NCBI GenBank assembly: GCA_045837725.1
Contig: JBEWZL010000076.1
Span: 434,001-498,000, forward strand
Reading direction: 5' to 3'
Length of the DNA: 64,000 bases
From: Vermamoeba vermiformis
Taxonomy: Eukaryota > Tubulinea > Echinamoebida
The notes beneath the pieces were generated by a model that saw only the letters and a list, made by a program, of their open reading frames with translations, was not told where the DNA came from and did not search any database. The translations under genes and the position numbers were made by a program. Positions 12,105 through 23,693 of the stretch are shown here, piece after piece. Numbering within the stretch: the stretch's first letter is position 1; the number at the start of each line of letters is the position of its first letter.

Positions 12105-15100
12105 ATGGACAAGAAAATTCATGAGGAAATTGATCCTCGTGAACTAGCTCACCGAGAGGCGCAAAAAAAGCACAAAAATACACCCGTAATTATATTCAAT
12201 AACGTGCTTAGCTCGATTATCAATGATCCAAAGGTAACGTTGATATTTTCTATTTTGTCATTTCAACAACTTTGCTCAATTAATATTGCTGCACAAACCT
12301 ATTAGCTCATTGTATATTATTTTATAATTGCCCTTATTAGTACTACAAACGAAAATACGCAATTTTATCTGACATTTTCAAATAATCACAAATAAACTCG
12401 CAGCTGTTACATTTACTCCAAAGGCTGCATTAATTACATTAATAATACATTGTATTAATATTCTTCGTACACAGGCCCCTCAAACACAACCTGAAAAGAA
12501 TCCGGAAACAATTCCAGATGCCGGTCTTCCCAATATCACTTTTGAGTCGTTCAATCAATATTTAACGTCGATCAAAGAGGTAAATATGACGAAGTGCATC
12601 TAAATGCGACATGTAATAATAACAATGCCCCTATTCAGCCCTATCGACGGTTCATGCAACATCGCATTGAGTCTGAGAACGAAGCGCTGAAGAAACGCGA
12701 AGAAGAAAAGAAAGAAAAACAAGCTGGTACGTGCATAATAGGAGTGGTTATATGATATTAATGGAACTGCAACAGACATGAAAGTCAGTCAAACAATACA
12801 GACCTTGAATGAAATCCCCGAAATATTTTTGTCCGAACGATTTGACCTGCACGACCCCGCGACCTTTGAAGCGATTTTGAACACCTCTAACTCCTCGTTC
12901 AGTGAATTGCACGAGAAGGTACGTCGCACTTGACATGACGAGATCGTACCCTGACTGACAGTCTACTTGCAGCTCTTGTCGTACAAAGACAATGTTGAAA
13001 GTGCACTCGTCAAGCACGTGACACGACGCTCCACAGAAGTCTTCACCACCCTCGCGGATGTGCGGCGATTGCACGCTGAAGTCGGCACTGTCACTGAAGC
13101 TGCTGGCGGACTCAACGCGCGACTGCAAACGTGGCCTGGGAACTGGGCCCTGCAAGCCCTGGGACTGCTGCAAATGAAAGCTAGACGAGAGAAGTTGCGC
13201 CTCGTGATCGAGAAGGTAAGTGACATATAAAGCTTATTGTAACTGTTAATTTAACTCGGTGCCAGTACCAACTGATGTCGATGGTCATTCAAGCACGGCC
13301 CATGCTCGAAACACTGTTGAACAGCGGAGATTTCACGACAGCCCTGGACTTGGCAGTGACAACACGTGACTTGATTCAGACTGAACTGCGCGGCATTGAA
13401 GCAATGAACGAGTCACTGGCGCACTTGCAGAAGATGGTTAAATCCATCGCGCGCAAGATGACCGACGAGTTCGTGCACGTGTCACTCACTGCGCCATATC
13501 ACCGCGCAGCAGGTCAGACTGGTCTGCCTGACAAGCTCGAACAGAATCAGTTGACGGTCGTGCATTATTTCTTGGAACTATTGGCCATGCGCAAGGCTCC
13601 TAAAGCACTCTCTAAATATCGTGAAGCTGCGTTGAAACACGTCAAAGAGTTGATCCGCACTGTAAGTCCAATATCAATAGTATTTTCTCATTCCTGACAT
13701 CACCTAGACGATGGTCGAAGTGACAGTCACAACGAAACAATTCAACGAGCACGTGAAACAAATGGACATTGAGAAGTTCACGGTCAAGCTCGATGAACTC
13801 TATCAAAAGCTCATTGAACTCGTGCGTCGCTTAGTGGACAATCACGCGATCATTGCCCTCGCTCTGAGTGACATGTTGCACGGCCAGTACGAGAAGCCAC
13901 AAAAAGAGGCGTCATTGCCCGGTGACCTCGTTGAAAATGTCGATCAGTTGCTGCACCGATGTCGCGAGGGAGTGACAGACATCAATGACGTGGCTCCTGA
14001 GCCTGCCAGCTCGCGTCAACAACAACTGGACGAGCTCAAAGTCAAACAAAAACACATCTACAAACGATTCAGACACCAACAACATCGTGAATTCAAGCGC
14101 AAGACACGCGAGAGCAAGTCAAGCACGCCTGCTGCGCCTGGCACACCAACATTCAAGAGAAATCCTGCCAAGAAATTGGCCACGACACCTGACCCCGCCA
14201 CACCACCGACCACTCGGCGACGTCGAAAAGATGGCACAGTGGAGCCAGTGATTGTCACTGAAGAGGAACAGCGCTACTTGAGCGAACAATATCACACCAC
14301 ACGCATGACCTCGCTGATTGAAAACGACGAAGTGCTGTAAGTAACGCGACTCGAGATATGTTGGTGACGGTATTAACGATCAGCTAGCAATGCAATCATT
14401 GACACGATGGAGAAGTTATTGCAAGACATGTTGTTGTTGCGCGCTGATTCGCTGCGACGAGTGGGCGTCGATTTCATCGCCAATGTCTTCGTCAAATGCG
14501 ACACAGTAGTCACCACACTCGACGGCATGTTAGCGACCTGTCAGCCCGCTGAACCCTCACGGCCCAAACCCCGCACCAAGATGATACGCGCGACAGTGTT
14601 GTCCATTGGCAAAGGGTTCTTGGAAATGTTTCACACGAACAAAGTGTCACAGATGTCACTCATCCTCGACAACGAGCAGTGGACGCAAGCTGAAGTCGCA
14701 GCAGAGTTCAAAGACATTGTGCTCAGTCTGCTGCACCCCTCGCTGCTGCAACACACGGATCCGAATGCACCAATCAGTCCACGAGGGGCCAAGGACAACC
14801 AACAAGAGCTGGTCATTGACGGCGAGAAGTTCGTGGTGCTCAACAGCGAGTTGATGTTCTTCAAGCTGATCGGTGACTACCTCACCTGCTTCAGAAAAAT
14901 TCCGCTGATCCGACCTGACGTCATCATTCGCATTGTAGAGATGTTCAAGGTAATTTGTAATATAATACCAATTCATAGGTCTAATGTCGTGTTTGTATAG
15001 CTCTTCAATCTCAAAACACATTCGTTAGTGCTGCATCAAGGAGCCATGCAAGCAGCGAGCAATCTCAAATCCATTACCGCCAAGAACTTAGGTATGTAGT

Positions 15101-15649
15101 GTTTGTATAAGTGATAAGTACGGTACTAATGATCTCAAAGCCGTTACATCCCAATGTTTAAGTCTGCAGATCAAGCTGATCCCGCACGTTAGAGAGAACT
15201 TGAAGGATTTATTGACTGAAAAGCAGATGCCACTATTGAATGAAATGAATACAGTACTACAAGATTACAAGGACCATCGACAGCAGATCTTCGACAAGTT
15301 TGTTGCGCTGATGCGAGAACGAGCAGATCAGTTCTTCAAGAACTTCAAAGTCGACGTCAATGCGCCGAAACCCTCCAACAATTTTGCTGAGCTCGTCAAG
15401 AAGACATTAGTGTTGCATAAAGTGCTCTATCCGATCCTGCCGCTCGATCAGTTCCAAAGCGTATTCAAAGGCGTAGTTCACGCTTATTATGAACGCATTA
15501 AGAAGGCAGCTGAAGGTCAAACGTTGGATGCTAATCAAAAGAAACGCTTGGCTGGCGACATTCAATACTTGTTGGACTACATTAAGGGATTAGAAGGAAT
15601 TGCTGATCCAGGTGAAGAGTTGGTGGCTTTTATTAAAACTTTGCAATAA
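12105..15649 (+). CDS. VPS54: VPS54, GARP tethering complex subunit
   Basis: Subunit of the Golgi-associated retrograde protein complex, which tethers endosome-derived vesicles at the trans-Golgi. The diagnostic block is IFLSERFDLHDPATFEAIL, followed by helical coiled regions (LHEKLLSYKDNVESALVKHV), LMSMVIQARPMLETLLNSGDF and FTTALDLAVTTRDLIQTEL, and a C-terminal VPS54-type domain (FLEMFHTNKVSQMSLILDNE, LKDLLTEKQMPLLNEM). A low-complexity basic insert lies near 14100-14240 (RKTRESKSSTPAAPGTPTFK). Around 10 exons; the C-terminus is EELVAFIKTLQ. Start at MDKKIHEEID (12105). Somewhat over 900 residues, usual for the family. Some 5' introns are 200-250 bases, long for this window. Confidence 0.9.
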
Positions 15650-15841
15650 AGGCGCATGGCGCTTACTTAAGTCTCGTATTATCTCAATTTCCGGTCAAAC
15701 CTTTTTCTTCCGGATCACACAGCTGACATCAGTGTGCTGACCAAGTACTAACACATCTATTCGGTTAAATTATATTTATAACATTGACAATTCGTTTTTT
15801 ACAAGGTTAAATAACACGCACACCGCTGATCCCGCTCAAAG

Positions 15842-17134
15842 TTAGCAGGCGCAGTCGGAATTTTTCTCGGGCTGCACGTCCAATCGAGTGCCGCTAATAA
15901 CAGTCGTCGGCGTGATGGGCTGACCACCACCGCTGTTGATCATTCGGTTCTTAATCTCGCGCGCCATCATCACGAAAGCCTTTTCAATATTTGTCGAGTT
16001 TTTCGCACTTGTTTCAATGAAAGGAATGCCAAGACTGTCCGCGTATTCCTGCAATATAAACACGTGAGTACTCAGTGCGCGGTATATTAACGTATCACAT
16101 CGCTATTCGTGCAATACATCGCTAACTTGTCATGCAAGTCAAGGCGTACCTTGGCAGTGTTCGTGTCCACGGCGCGTTTGGACGTCAAATCAGCCTTGTT
16201 GCCGACGAGCAGCTTGTTTACATTTTCACAGGCATAGCGCTCAATCTCTTGCAGCCACTGTTTGACATTGAACCACGAGACCTGATCTGTCACATCGTAC
16301 ACGATAATAATGCCGTGCGCACCTCTGTAATAACTGCTCGTAATTGTTCTGCAAATACAACGTGATTAATAACAGACATTAGGGGGTTGTTGGGGAGTGT
16401 CATGTACCTGAATCGTTCTTGGCCTGCTGTGTCCCACTGTAACACAAGGGAAATTAAGAAAAGTAACTTGAACTGTTATGTGCCGCGTGTTGGGCGACAA
16501 AAGATATTTGCGCAAAAACTGTTTGCAATTTTGCGATTTTTCAGCCGAATTATTTCAAAAATTCCGATTTTTCAAACAGTGCTAGTGGATCGCTTTGCGA
16601 AACTAGTTCTGAAAAGCAAAATTGTAATTATAGGTGAGTAGGATACAATCTGGAGTTTTACTGTTTTGCCATCCAAGTCAATTGTTTTGATTTTCTGCAA
16701 TAGTCAATTAATAACCGTGCTATGGATATTTTAATATAATTGTTATAATAGTACTTACAAAATCAACACCAATAGTGCTGATGTAGCTGTCTGTATACGT
16801 GTCGTCCTAAAATAATTTTTTAATATTCGACGCGGCTAGTTGTAATTATAATAATTGGTCGTGATAGTATCTGATTATTGGTTATTAATATTACATCATT
16901 AAATTTAAATTATCAGGCCTAAGAGAAAAAATATCATTTGAGTAACACGTGTAACGAATAGATTCTTACCGCAAAGCGAAGTAATATACAAGATTTACCG
17001 ACACCAGAGTCGCCAATAAGCAACAATTTGAATAAATAGTCGCTATAATTAATGAAATGTTTTAGTAAAGTGCTGCATATTTTGACTTGCCATCTGAAAA
17101 ATTTTCGTTCTTACTATTCAGGTTGGCTATTCAT
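15842..17134 (-). CDS. RAB1: Rab1/YPT1 small GTPase
   Basis: ER-to-Golgi Rab GTPase. Reading the exons in order: [19 protein letters not shown] (P-loop), [18 protein letters not shown] (switch I, Rab1-like), [10 protein letters not shown] (G3), [25 protein letters not shown] (G4), ETSAKNS (G5), and a C-terminus ending DCAC for double geranylgeranylation. The first coding exon is only 20 bases (17134-17115), giving MNSQPEY; the intron donor splits the Tyr codon and the next exon continues DYLFK, exactly the Rab1 start pattern. Six or so exons. Divergent from eIF4A3 across about 475 bases. Confidence 0.95.
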
Positions 17135-17609
17135 TGTCCTTTGTTATGTTTCAATTCAATATTAGTTCAATTTAGTATGAAACAGTTTTACGCACATTTT
17201 CAAATAAAATAGTCGTGACTTAATGGGTGCAGTTAAGTCAGGGTAGTCCCAGACGAAATTTCAAATGAGGCGGATCGCCGAGTTGCGTAGCTGTTTACAC
17301 CGTTTAACTTACTTAGTAAATAACTTATTAGTGACGTGTTTAAACATTTTATCTCTTTAAGCTCCTGCTGTTTCGACCCTTATGCACGTATGTATCTCTG
17401 GTGCCTACTAATTGTTTAGAACGTAGTTATATGTTAACACTCCTTCTGAACTCGATCGAGCGGTGTAACAGGTTCGGGACTGAGAAGCGGGCACCCGAAG
17501 TGAAAAACTGCCCGCGACGACAGAAATAGCACGGAAAAAGAAATTGCGTTTGTTGGTCATCGATTACAGTACGAGCACTAGCCACATTAATATTAATATC
17601 ACAAGCATA
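17135..17609. other. Divergent intergenic region, RAB1 / eIF4A3
   Basis: These 475 bases should contain both promoters and 5' leaders. I see no ORF of note and no RNA gene. A run of G/A-rich sequence near 17470-17530 is not obviously structured. Confidence 0.5.
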
Positions 17610-19312
17610 ATGGCCGAATTTAAGCGAAAAGGTTCGTGCAGCGCTTAGACAACAATGATGGGATTTAGACCAGATCGCGTCTTAGTTTGAACGAAACAAT
17701 GCGACACGGTCAAAACAATTACGTTTATTAACAAGGACAATATAATAATCTATTTTTTGCTTTAACAGTTGACAATCCCGATGCGGCTGATTTCGAAACC
17801 AGCGCTGAGGTCAAAGTTTACACAACTTTCGAGCAAATGAAATTGAAAGAAGATTTATTGCGCGGTATTTATGGCTATGGTATGTTAATATGGACCTTTG
17901 TATCGATTTAAAATATTTATTATAATAATGCAAATAATTCTTACTGCCGTTGTAATTTAATAATCCATACTTTGTCAATAATAATGCGGATGACGTATAT
18001 GAAATATAGATAATAATAACGCTAAATAATTTCTCAATTGCGGTTGAAATTTTTTCCGTTTTAAGAACCTGCATCTCACTCCAATACACTATTGAATGCT
18101 CGTCGAGCTGCAATTTAATATCATTTTTGCCATCAAGGTTTCGAGAAGCCTTCAGCCATTCAACAGCGCGCTATTGTGCCCATTATGAGCGGACGGGATG
18201 TGATCGCGCAAGCACAGTCCGGTACAGGCAAGACCGCGACCTTCAGCATTGGTGTGCTGCAGAACATCGACACCTCGACCACGGAGACACAAGCACTCGT
18301 GCTCTCACCCACGCGCGAATTGGCGCAACAGACGCAGAAGGTGATGCTCTCGCTCGGTGATTTCCTCAACGTCGAAGTGCACAGCTGCATTGGTGGCAAG
18401 TCGATGGGCGAGGACATTCGCAAGCTCGAGGCCGGTGTGCAGGTGGTGAGTGGCACGCCTGGTCGTGTGTACGACATGCTCAAGCGCAAGGCCCTGCGCA
18501 CGAACAACATCAAGATGCTGGTGCTGGACGAGGCAGACGAGATGTTGAGCAAGGGCTTCAAAGAACAGATCTACGACATCTACCGCTACCTGCCGCACAG
18601 CACGCAAGTAGTGCTCGTCTCGGCCACACTGCCCCGCGAAGTGCTCGAAATGACGCGCAAGTTCATGACAGATCCGATGCGCATTCTCGTGAAGCGTGAC
18701 GAGTTGACGCTCGAAGGCATCAAACAGTTCTTCGTGGCAGTCGAGAAAGAGGACTGGAAGTTCGACACGTTGTGCGATCTGTACGACACATTGACCATCA
18801 CACAAGCGGTCATCTTCTGCAACACGCGCAGCAAGGTCGAGTGGCTCACTGAAAAGATGCGCAAAGCTAACTTCACAGTGGTGGCCATGCACGGTGAGAT
18901 GGACCAGAAGGAGCGTGAAGAAATCATGAAGAGCTTCAGATCTGGTGAATAGTACGTGACACTAGGACAATTGATGTATATAGAGCACATGACTAACAAT
19001 GCACTAGCCGTGTGATGATTGTGACAGACCTCTGGGCCCGTGGTATTGACGTGTCACAAGTGTCACTCGTCATCAACTACGACTTGCCCACCAATCGTGA
19101 GAACTACTTGCACCGCATTGGTCGATCAGGTCGATTTGGTCGCAAAGGTGTGGCCATCAATTTTGTGCGAAAAGAAGACATTGGTCTGTTGCGAGATATT
19201 GAACAGTTTTATGCCACGCAAATTGACGGTATGTCATTAGTCTTCACATATGACAAGTGCTGTTACTAACCCTGTTATAGAAATGCCCATGGGTGTTGCA
19301 GATTTGATCTAA
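17610..19312 (+). CDS. EIF4A3: eIF4A3, exon-junction-complex DEAD-box RNA helicase
   Basis: DEAD-box ATPase that clamps spliced mRNA as the core of the exon junction complex. Motifs seen in order: Q-motif region ([12 protein letters not shown]), AQSGTGKT (I), PTRELAQ (Ia), DEADEM (II), SATLP (III), [26 protein letters not shown] (V) and [13 protein letters not shown] (VI). The segments [20 protein letters not shown] and the C-terminal [11 protein letters not shown] match eIF4A3/FAL1 better than eIF4A1. Five exons; the start ATG at 17610 gives MAEFKRK before the first intron; the stop is TAA at 19312. About 390 residues, normal. Its presence fits the intron-rich genes around it. Confidence 0.93.
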
Positions 19313-19454
19313 ATCAATTCAAAGTGTAACTTGTAGCAGTGTTTGGTAGAGTAAAAAGCGAAAAATTAACAAAAAAGGAAATACGAGGCAGATGTCGCGT
19401 AGATTATTTACAACGAGAATAGGACCGGAGAATATATACAATCATGATGTGCTG

Positions 19455-21282
19455 TTAATAGTTACTGTACAAATCATCGCTGCGCCACAATTTGATGGAT
19501 TTGTCGCCAGATCCAGTGAACAGCGTGCCCTTGTCAATAGCGAGGGCGTGAATATAGCCGTTGTGTCCTGCCAAGGTCTTCACGCAGGTCCAGGTCTTCT
19601 CTTCCCACACGCGCACGGTGTGATCGAATGAGCCGCTGAACAGATAGCCCTCGCTGTAGCCGAGCTGCCACACCTCCCAATTGTGTCCCGTCAGTGTGGT
19701 CACGTGCTCGTACTTGCGCATGTCGAACACGCGTATCTTGCAGTCATCGCTGCCCACGTAGATGTATCCACCACTCACTGCCACACTCAGCGCACGGGCT
19801 GACTCGTGTTCGTGCGGCTCTTTGTTGCTGATGCGCTTGACGAGGCTGTGATGGCGCTTGTCCCACACGGCCACACTGCGGTCCTCTGACGCGGTCACAA
19901 AGGTGTCGGGCCCGATCGATTTGATGCCCCAAATGCAGTCTTGGTGCGCGGACCACGTGTGCACTGCGGCGTGTGAAGAGACGTCCCAGAGCTTGAGTGT
20001 CTGATAGGCCCCTGAATAGAGCAGCGATTGGCGACCCTGATCTGACTGGCCCCCTGTCCATAATAGGCAATAGACCTGCAGGGAGAGCGAGTGAGTTCAT
20101 AGGCCTCACATAGACTGCTCGTCGTACCTTGCCGTCACCGTGCTGCAGCGTGGCCTCACACCGCGGCGTGTCGTCAATGCGCCACACTTTGATGTAGCCG
20201 TCCCCTGCCCCGCTAAACACGGTGGGTGAGTGCGGATCTGACTCGATCGACCACACTGTCACGCGATGTCCTGCGAGTGATCAGTCGTTGAATGTGACAC
20301 GTGGCTGTTACCTTCGAGTTGCGCGACACATTTGCAGTCACGTGACAGGTCCCAGAGTCTAATTTTAGTGTCGTGACTGCCACTCAGCAGCACGGTCGAG
20401 TTGTGCAGGGCCAGAGCTGTCACGCCGCGCACGTGACCCCACAAGCTGCGCACGCACTTCATGTCCTGCACCTTCCATCGACCAGGGCTCTCGAGCTCTG
20501 TCACGTGACTCGTGTTTGACCGCTCTTGACCGGACACTGCTTTGATCACGTGACGCTCTTCTTCGCTATCACTGTGACGCTGTATTTGACACGTGTCAGA
20601 ATGTCACCAGCGCAGTACTTTCCAAATTTGGTAATTCACTCACCTCGTGCACCAATCGCTTCAATTTGTTAATCTCTTGCGTCTGCTGTTCAATGGTGTG
20701 TTTGAAGAGCGAGATCTGCTGTTCAGTCTTGAGCAGGTACTCTTTGAGCTGTTCGAATACGCAGCTCTTCATATGCGCACTCAACTCGCGCGCGGCACCT
20801 TTCCAAGCACATCCAAAACTGTGGTGCGGACACTGCACTGGATGATACGCGCAACTGCTCATGTGCGCGGTGAGATCGCTGTAGGGCACTATAGTCTCGC
20901 AGCCGCAGTGTTTGTAGCCGCAGTGCACTGGCAGCTCACCAATCAGCGCATTTACCACCAGATTTGGATGCACCAGCGTTGGATCAATCGCGTGACGACA
21001 GAGCGGACATTGAGGTTTGTCATTGCCTGTGATCGCTCTATTTAGACACTCTTTGCAGAATGTGTGGCCGCACTCGCTGTAGTATTCAGAGTTAATAGGC
21101 GAAATTTAATGGGCAAATTGAAAAAATATCAAAAAATGTATTTATATAAATAAATTAATATAAAATCAACGATCATAGTAAATGACATGTACCTCGTAAT
21201 AATAGCCTCTTTGAATACGTCCTGACAAATAGGACACGATAAACTCTTTGATGGAGCAGTCACAAAAGGTGGATCTTCCATC
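19455..21282 (-). CDS. TRAF7-like RING / TRAF zinc finger / WD40 ubiquitin ligase
   Basis: Predicted E3 ubiquitin ligase. Domain order: C3HC4 RING (LSCPICQDVFKEAI, ECGHTFCKECLNRAI, CPLCRH) at about residues 12-65; TRAF-type zinc fingers (YKHCGCETIVPYSDLTAHMS, CPHHSFGCAWKG); a coiled coil (YLLKTEQQISLFKHTIEQQT); then seven WD repeats from about residue 200 (SLWGHVRGVTALALHNST, VFSGAGDGYIKVWRIDD, TFVTASEDRSVAVWDKR, LFTGSGDKSIKLWRSDD). This is the TRAF7 layout; animal TRAF7 acts in MAP kinase signalling, but the role here is unknown. Six or so exons; stop at 19455, start MEDPPFVTAPSKS at 21282. The intron between coiled coil and WD repeats holds an exact TGACACGTGTCA palindrome at 20587. Confidence 0.88.
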
Positions 21283-21476
21283 TGACTTCTAGAAGGTAGT
21301 GGTTCCCTTAGCGATTGTGGACATCAATATAGTGCTCGTGCGAGGTAAATGATTTGCAATGCAGTTGTAAATATCAACAATGGCGTGGCTGTGGCGTCAC
21401 TCGCATGTCACTGAATGGTCATTTATTTGCAACGAGCACGAGGTCCACAATAGTGTACACCGGACTATAGCGCACA

Positions 21477-22072
21477 ATGACTATCAAGTACTTCTTATTG
21501 GTCAACAAACAGGGTCAAACACGACTCAGCAAGTACTACGACTATCTGCCCATTGATGAGCGGATCTCACTCGAAGGTGAAGTGGTGCGCAAATGTCTCT
21601 CGCGCAGTGACTCGCAGGTAATTAATATAGTGCATAACGTGGCATGATGTTATGCGTTATTGTGCAGTGTACATAATTATACCGAATATTATTTGAATTA
21701 TTCGTATTTTTCGTAATTTAATTAGCCTCAACACCCCTCCTAATTATCCACTACTTACACTGCATATAGTGCGCATTCATCGAGTACAAAGATCACAAGC
21801 TCGTATATAGACGCTACGCTAGTCTCTATTTCATCGTGGGTGTCGATCAACTCGAAAATGAACTCGGCGTGCTAGAACTGATCCACATGATAGTCGAGAC
21901 ATATGACGCTTATTTCTCTAATGTCTGCGAGCTCGACATTATGTTCAATCTCGAAAAGGCGCACATGCTCGTGGATGAGGTGCTGAACCGCGGCAACATT
22001 GCAGAGACTTGTCGCCGCAACATCTTGGAGCCGATTGTGCTGCTCGATCAGACCTCGAAGGAGAAGAACTGA
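21477..22072 (+). CDS. AP4S1: AP-4 adaptor complex sigma subunit
   Basis: Small (sigma) subunit of the AP-4 clathrin-independent adaptor, acting at the trans-Golgi. It opens with [20 protein letters not shown] and continues [35 protein letters not shown] and the longin-domain helices ([37 protein letters not shown]). The Q-T-R-L-S-K-Y and SDSQ-C-FIEYKD strings favour AP-4 sigma over AP-1, AP-2 or AP-3. Two exons, with an intron after SRSDSQ. About 145 residues, as expected. Start ATG at 21477, stop TGA at 22072. Confidence 0.9.
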
Positions 22073-22605
22073 TAGCTGCATATTCAGCGAGTATAAGGGC
22101 TTGTAATATATAACAATAAAACCCCTCTGTGAATAATCAGCGGATCTGTCATTTCACTGAACACGCCATTCAGTGAACTGCTGTCAAACGCTACACACTA
22201 ACGCGATGTCATACCTATACTAGGCACTAGTAATTAGAGTCGATGCACCGCTGAGTTTCCCTCAACAGCGTTGCTAGATCTGCCGGTACAAAAAAATGAC
22301 TTTTAATGCGCTACATGACTGTGCTTAGAGGTCTGTAGAGTGCATGATACGACTTTCTAGAATATAGTGCTATATACATCGATAATAGGAGTGCCAGCAG
22401 CGTGTTAGGTTAGAGATTGGCCTTGGACCTGCATCCAAAGAAAAAACAATAATTAACGACACTAACGGCTTATAATGCATTAAATATATAAGTATGATAA
22501 TTGTTCGTTGAATTACACTCTCTAATTGAAGTGTATTTGTTTATTCAAAAAAGAAAACTTCTTGCGATCAGATCGACGCAAAAAAGAATAGTAATTATAA
22601 GAGCA
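22073..22605. other. Convergent intergenic region
   Basis: About 530 bases between the 3' ends of the AP-4 sigma and Fe-SOD genes. Apart from AT-rich 3'-flank sequence (AATAAA-like near 22118) I see nothing in it. Confidence 0.5.
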
Positions 22606-23382
22606 TTACTTAAGGTTGGCAGAGGCGAACTCCCAATTGACGAGGTGCCAGAAAGCTTCGAGGTACTTGGCGCGGTCGTTGCGGTAGTCGATGTAGTAAG
22701 CGTGTTCTGAGATGGAACAAAAGTAAATCCGAGGTGTTCTCAAAGCGAGCTAATAAATGCGTAGAATATTATAGTACATACCCCAAACGTCGCAAGTCAA
22801 AACGGGGGTCTTGCCTTGAGTGAGAGGGTTGCCTGCATCGTGAGCACCAACAATTTCGAGCTTGTTGTTGTCGTCGCGAACCAACCAAACCCAACCAGAT
22901 CCGAAGTGGTTGATGGCCTCTTCTTGGAACTTCTTCTTGAACTCATCGAAGGAGCCGAAAGAAGCATTGATCGCATCAGCAATCTTGCCAGAAGGAGCAT
23001 TGCCACCCTTAGGGCTCAATGACTTCCAGTAGAAAGTGTGGTTCCAGATCTGTGGTGGTGTATTTGTAAGTACAATATTCAATAGGAGAGATTTCTATTG
23101 ATATTTAATTTTTTTGTCGCGTAATAATTATTTTTAGATCTGCACTCAAAGATACGCAGACTAAGTACATACTTGAGCAGCATTGTTGAACACCTTGCCA
23201 GACTCAGTCTTGACGAGCTCTTCAAGCGACTTTTGAGCGAGAGGAGTGTCAGCCACGAGACCATTGAGCTTGGTGACGTAGCCTTGGTGGTGCTTGCCGT
23301 AGTGGAATTCGAGCGTCTCTTGGCTGATGTGAGGGGCGAGCGCGTTCTTTTCGTAGGGGAGAGGTTCCAACTTGAAAGCCAT
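22606..23382 (-). CDS. Iron superoxide dismutase
   Basis: Removes superoxide. The first exon gives [20 protein letters not shown] and [18 protein letters not shown] (first metal His); the next give [19 protein letters not shown] (second His), [20 protein letters not shown], and [20 protein letters not shown] (Asp and third His). [22 protein letters not shown] and the [12 protein letters not shown] pattern are iron-type. Three exons; stop TAA at 22606. I chose the ATG at 23382, which yields a cytosolic form of standard length (about 195 residues). The frame stays open upstream to an ATG at 23649, and that extension is Arg/Ser-rich, so a longer, possibly organelle-targeted form is conceivable (see findings). 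Same strand as the PHD-EVE gene, about 310 bases downstream of it. Confidence 0.93.
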
Positions 23383-23693
23383 TTGTGTTTGCGTGTTTGG
23401 TAAGATAAAAAATGAATGAAAAACTTTTTGACCAAGACGAAGATATCTCGGAGAATTTTTTGTGGCCCTGGTCGATGGAGAGCAGCAAGTGTGCGTGTTC
23501 AAGCACGATCGAGGGCTTATTCGGTGGTGTCGGGAAGCATAGGATAATATTTCAGCCAAAAATCGAGCCCACAAATAAGTCCGATCGAAGGTTCTAGATG
23601 CACTCACGAGACACGGCGCAGTGCTTCGAGTCAATGGCACTAGAGGCAAGGAGTATCTACAAGCAGCAGTGTTTACTAATAATACAAGCTATG

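Noticed and set aside
19744-20262. Continuous minus-strand frame running past the fourth WD repeat of the TRAF7-like gene
   Set aside because: It reads through an intron into another frame; the WD40 pattern continues only if the intron near 20030-20130 is removed.
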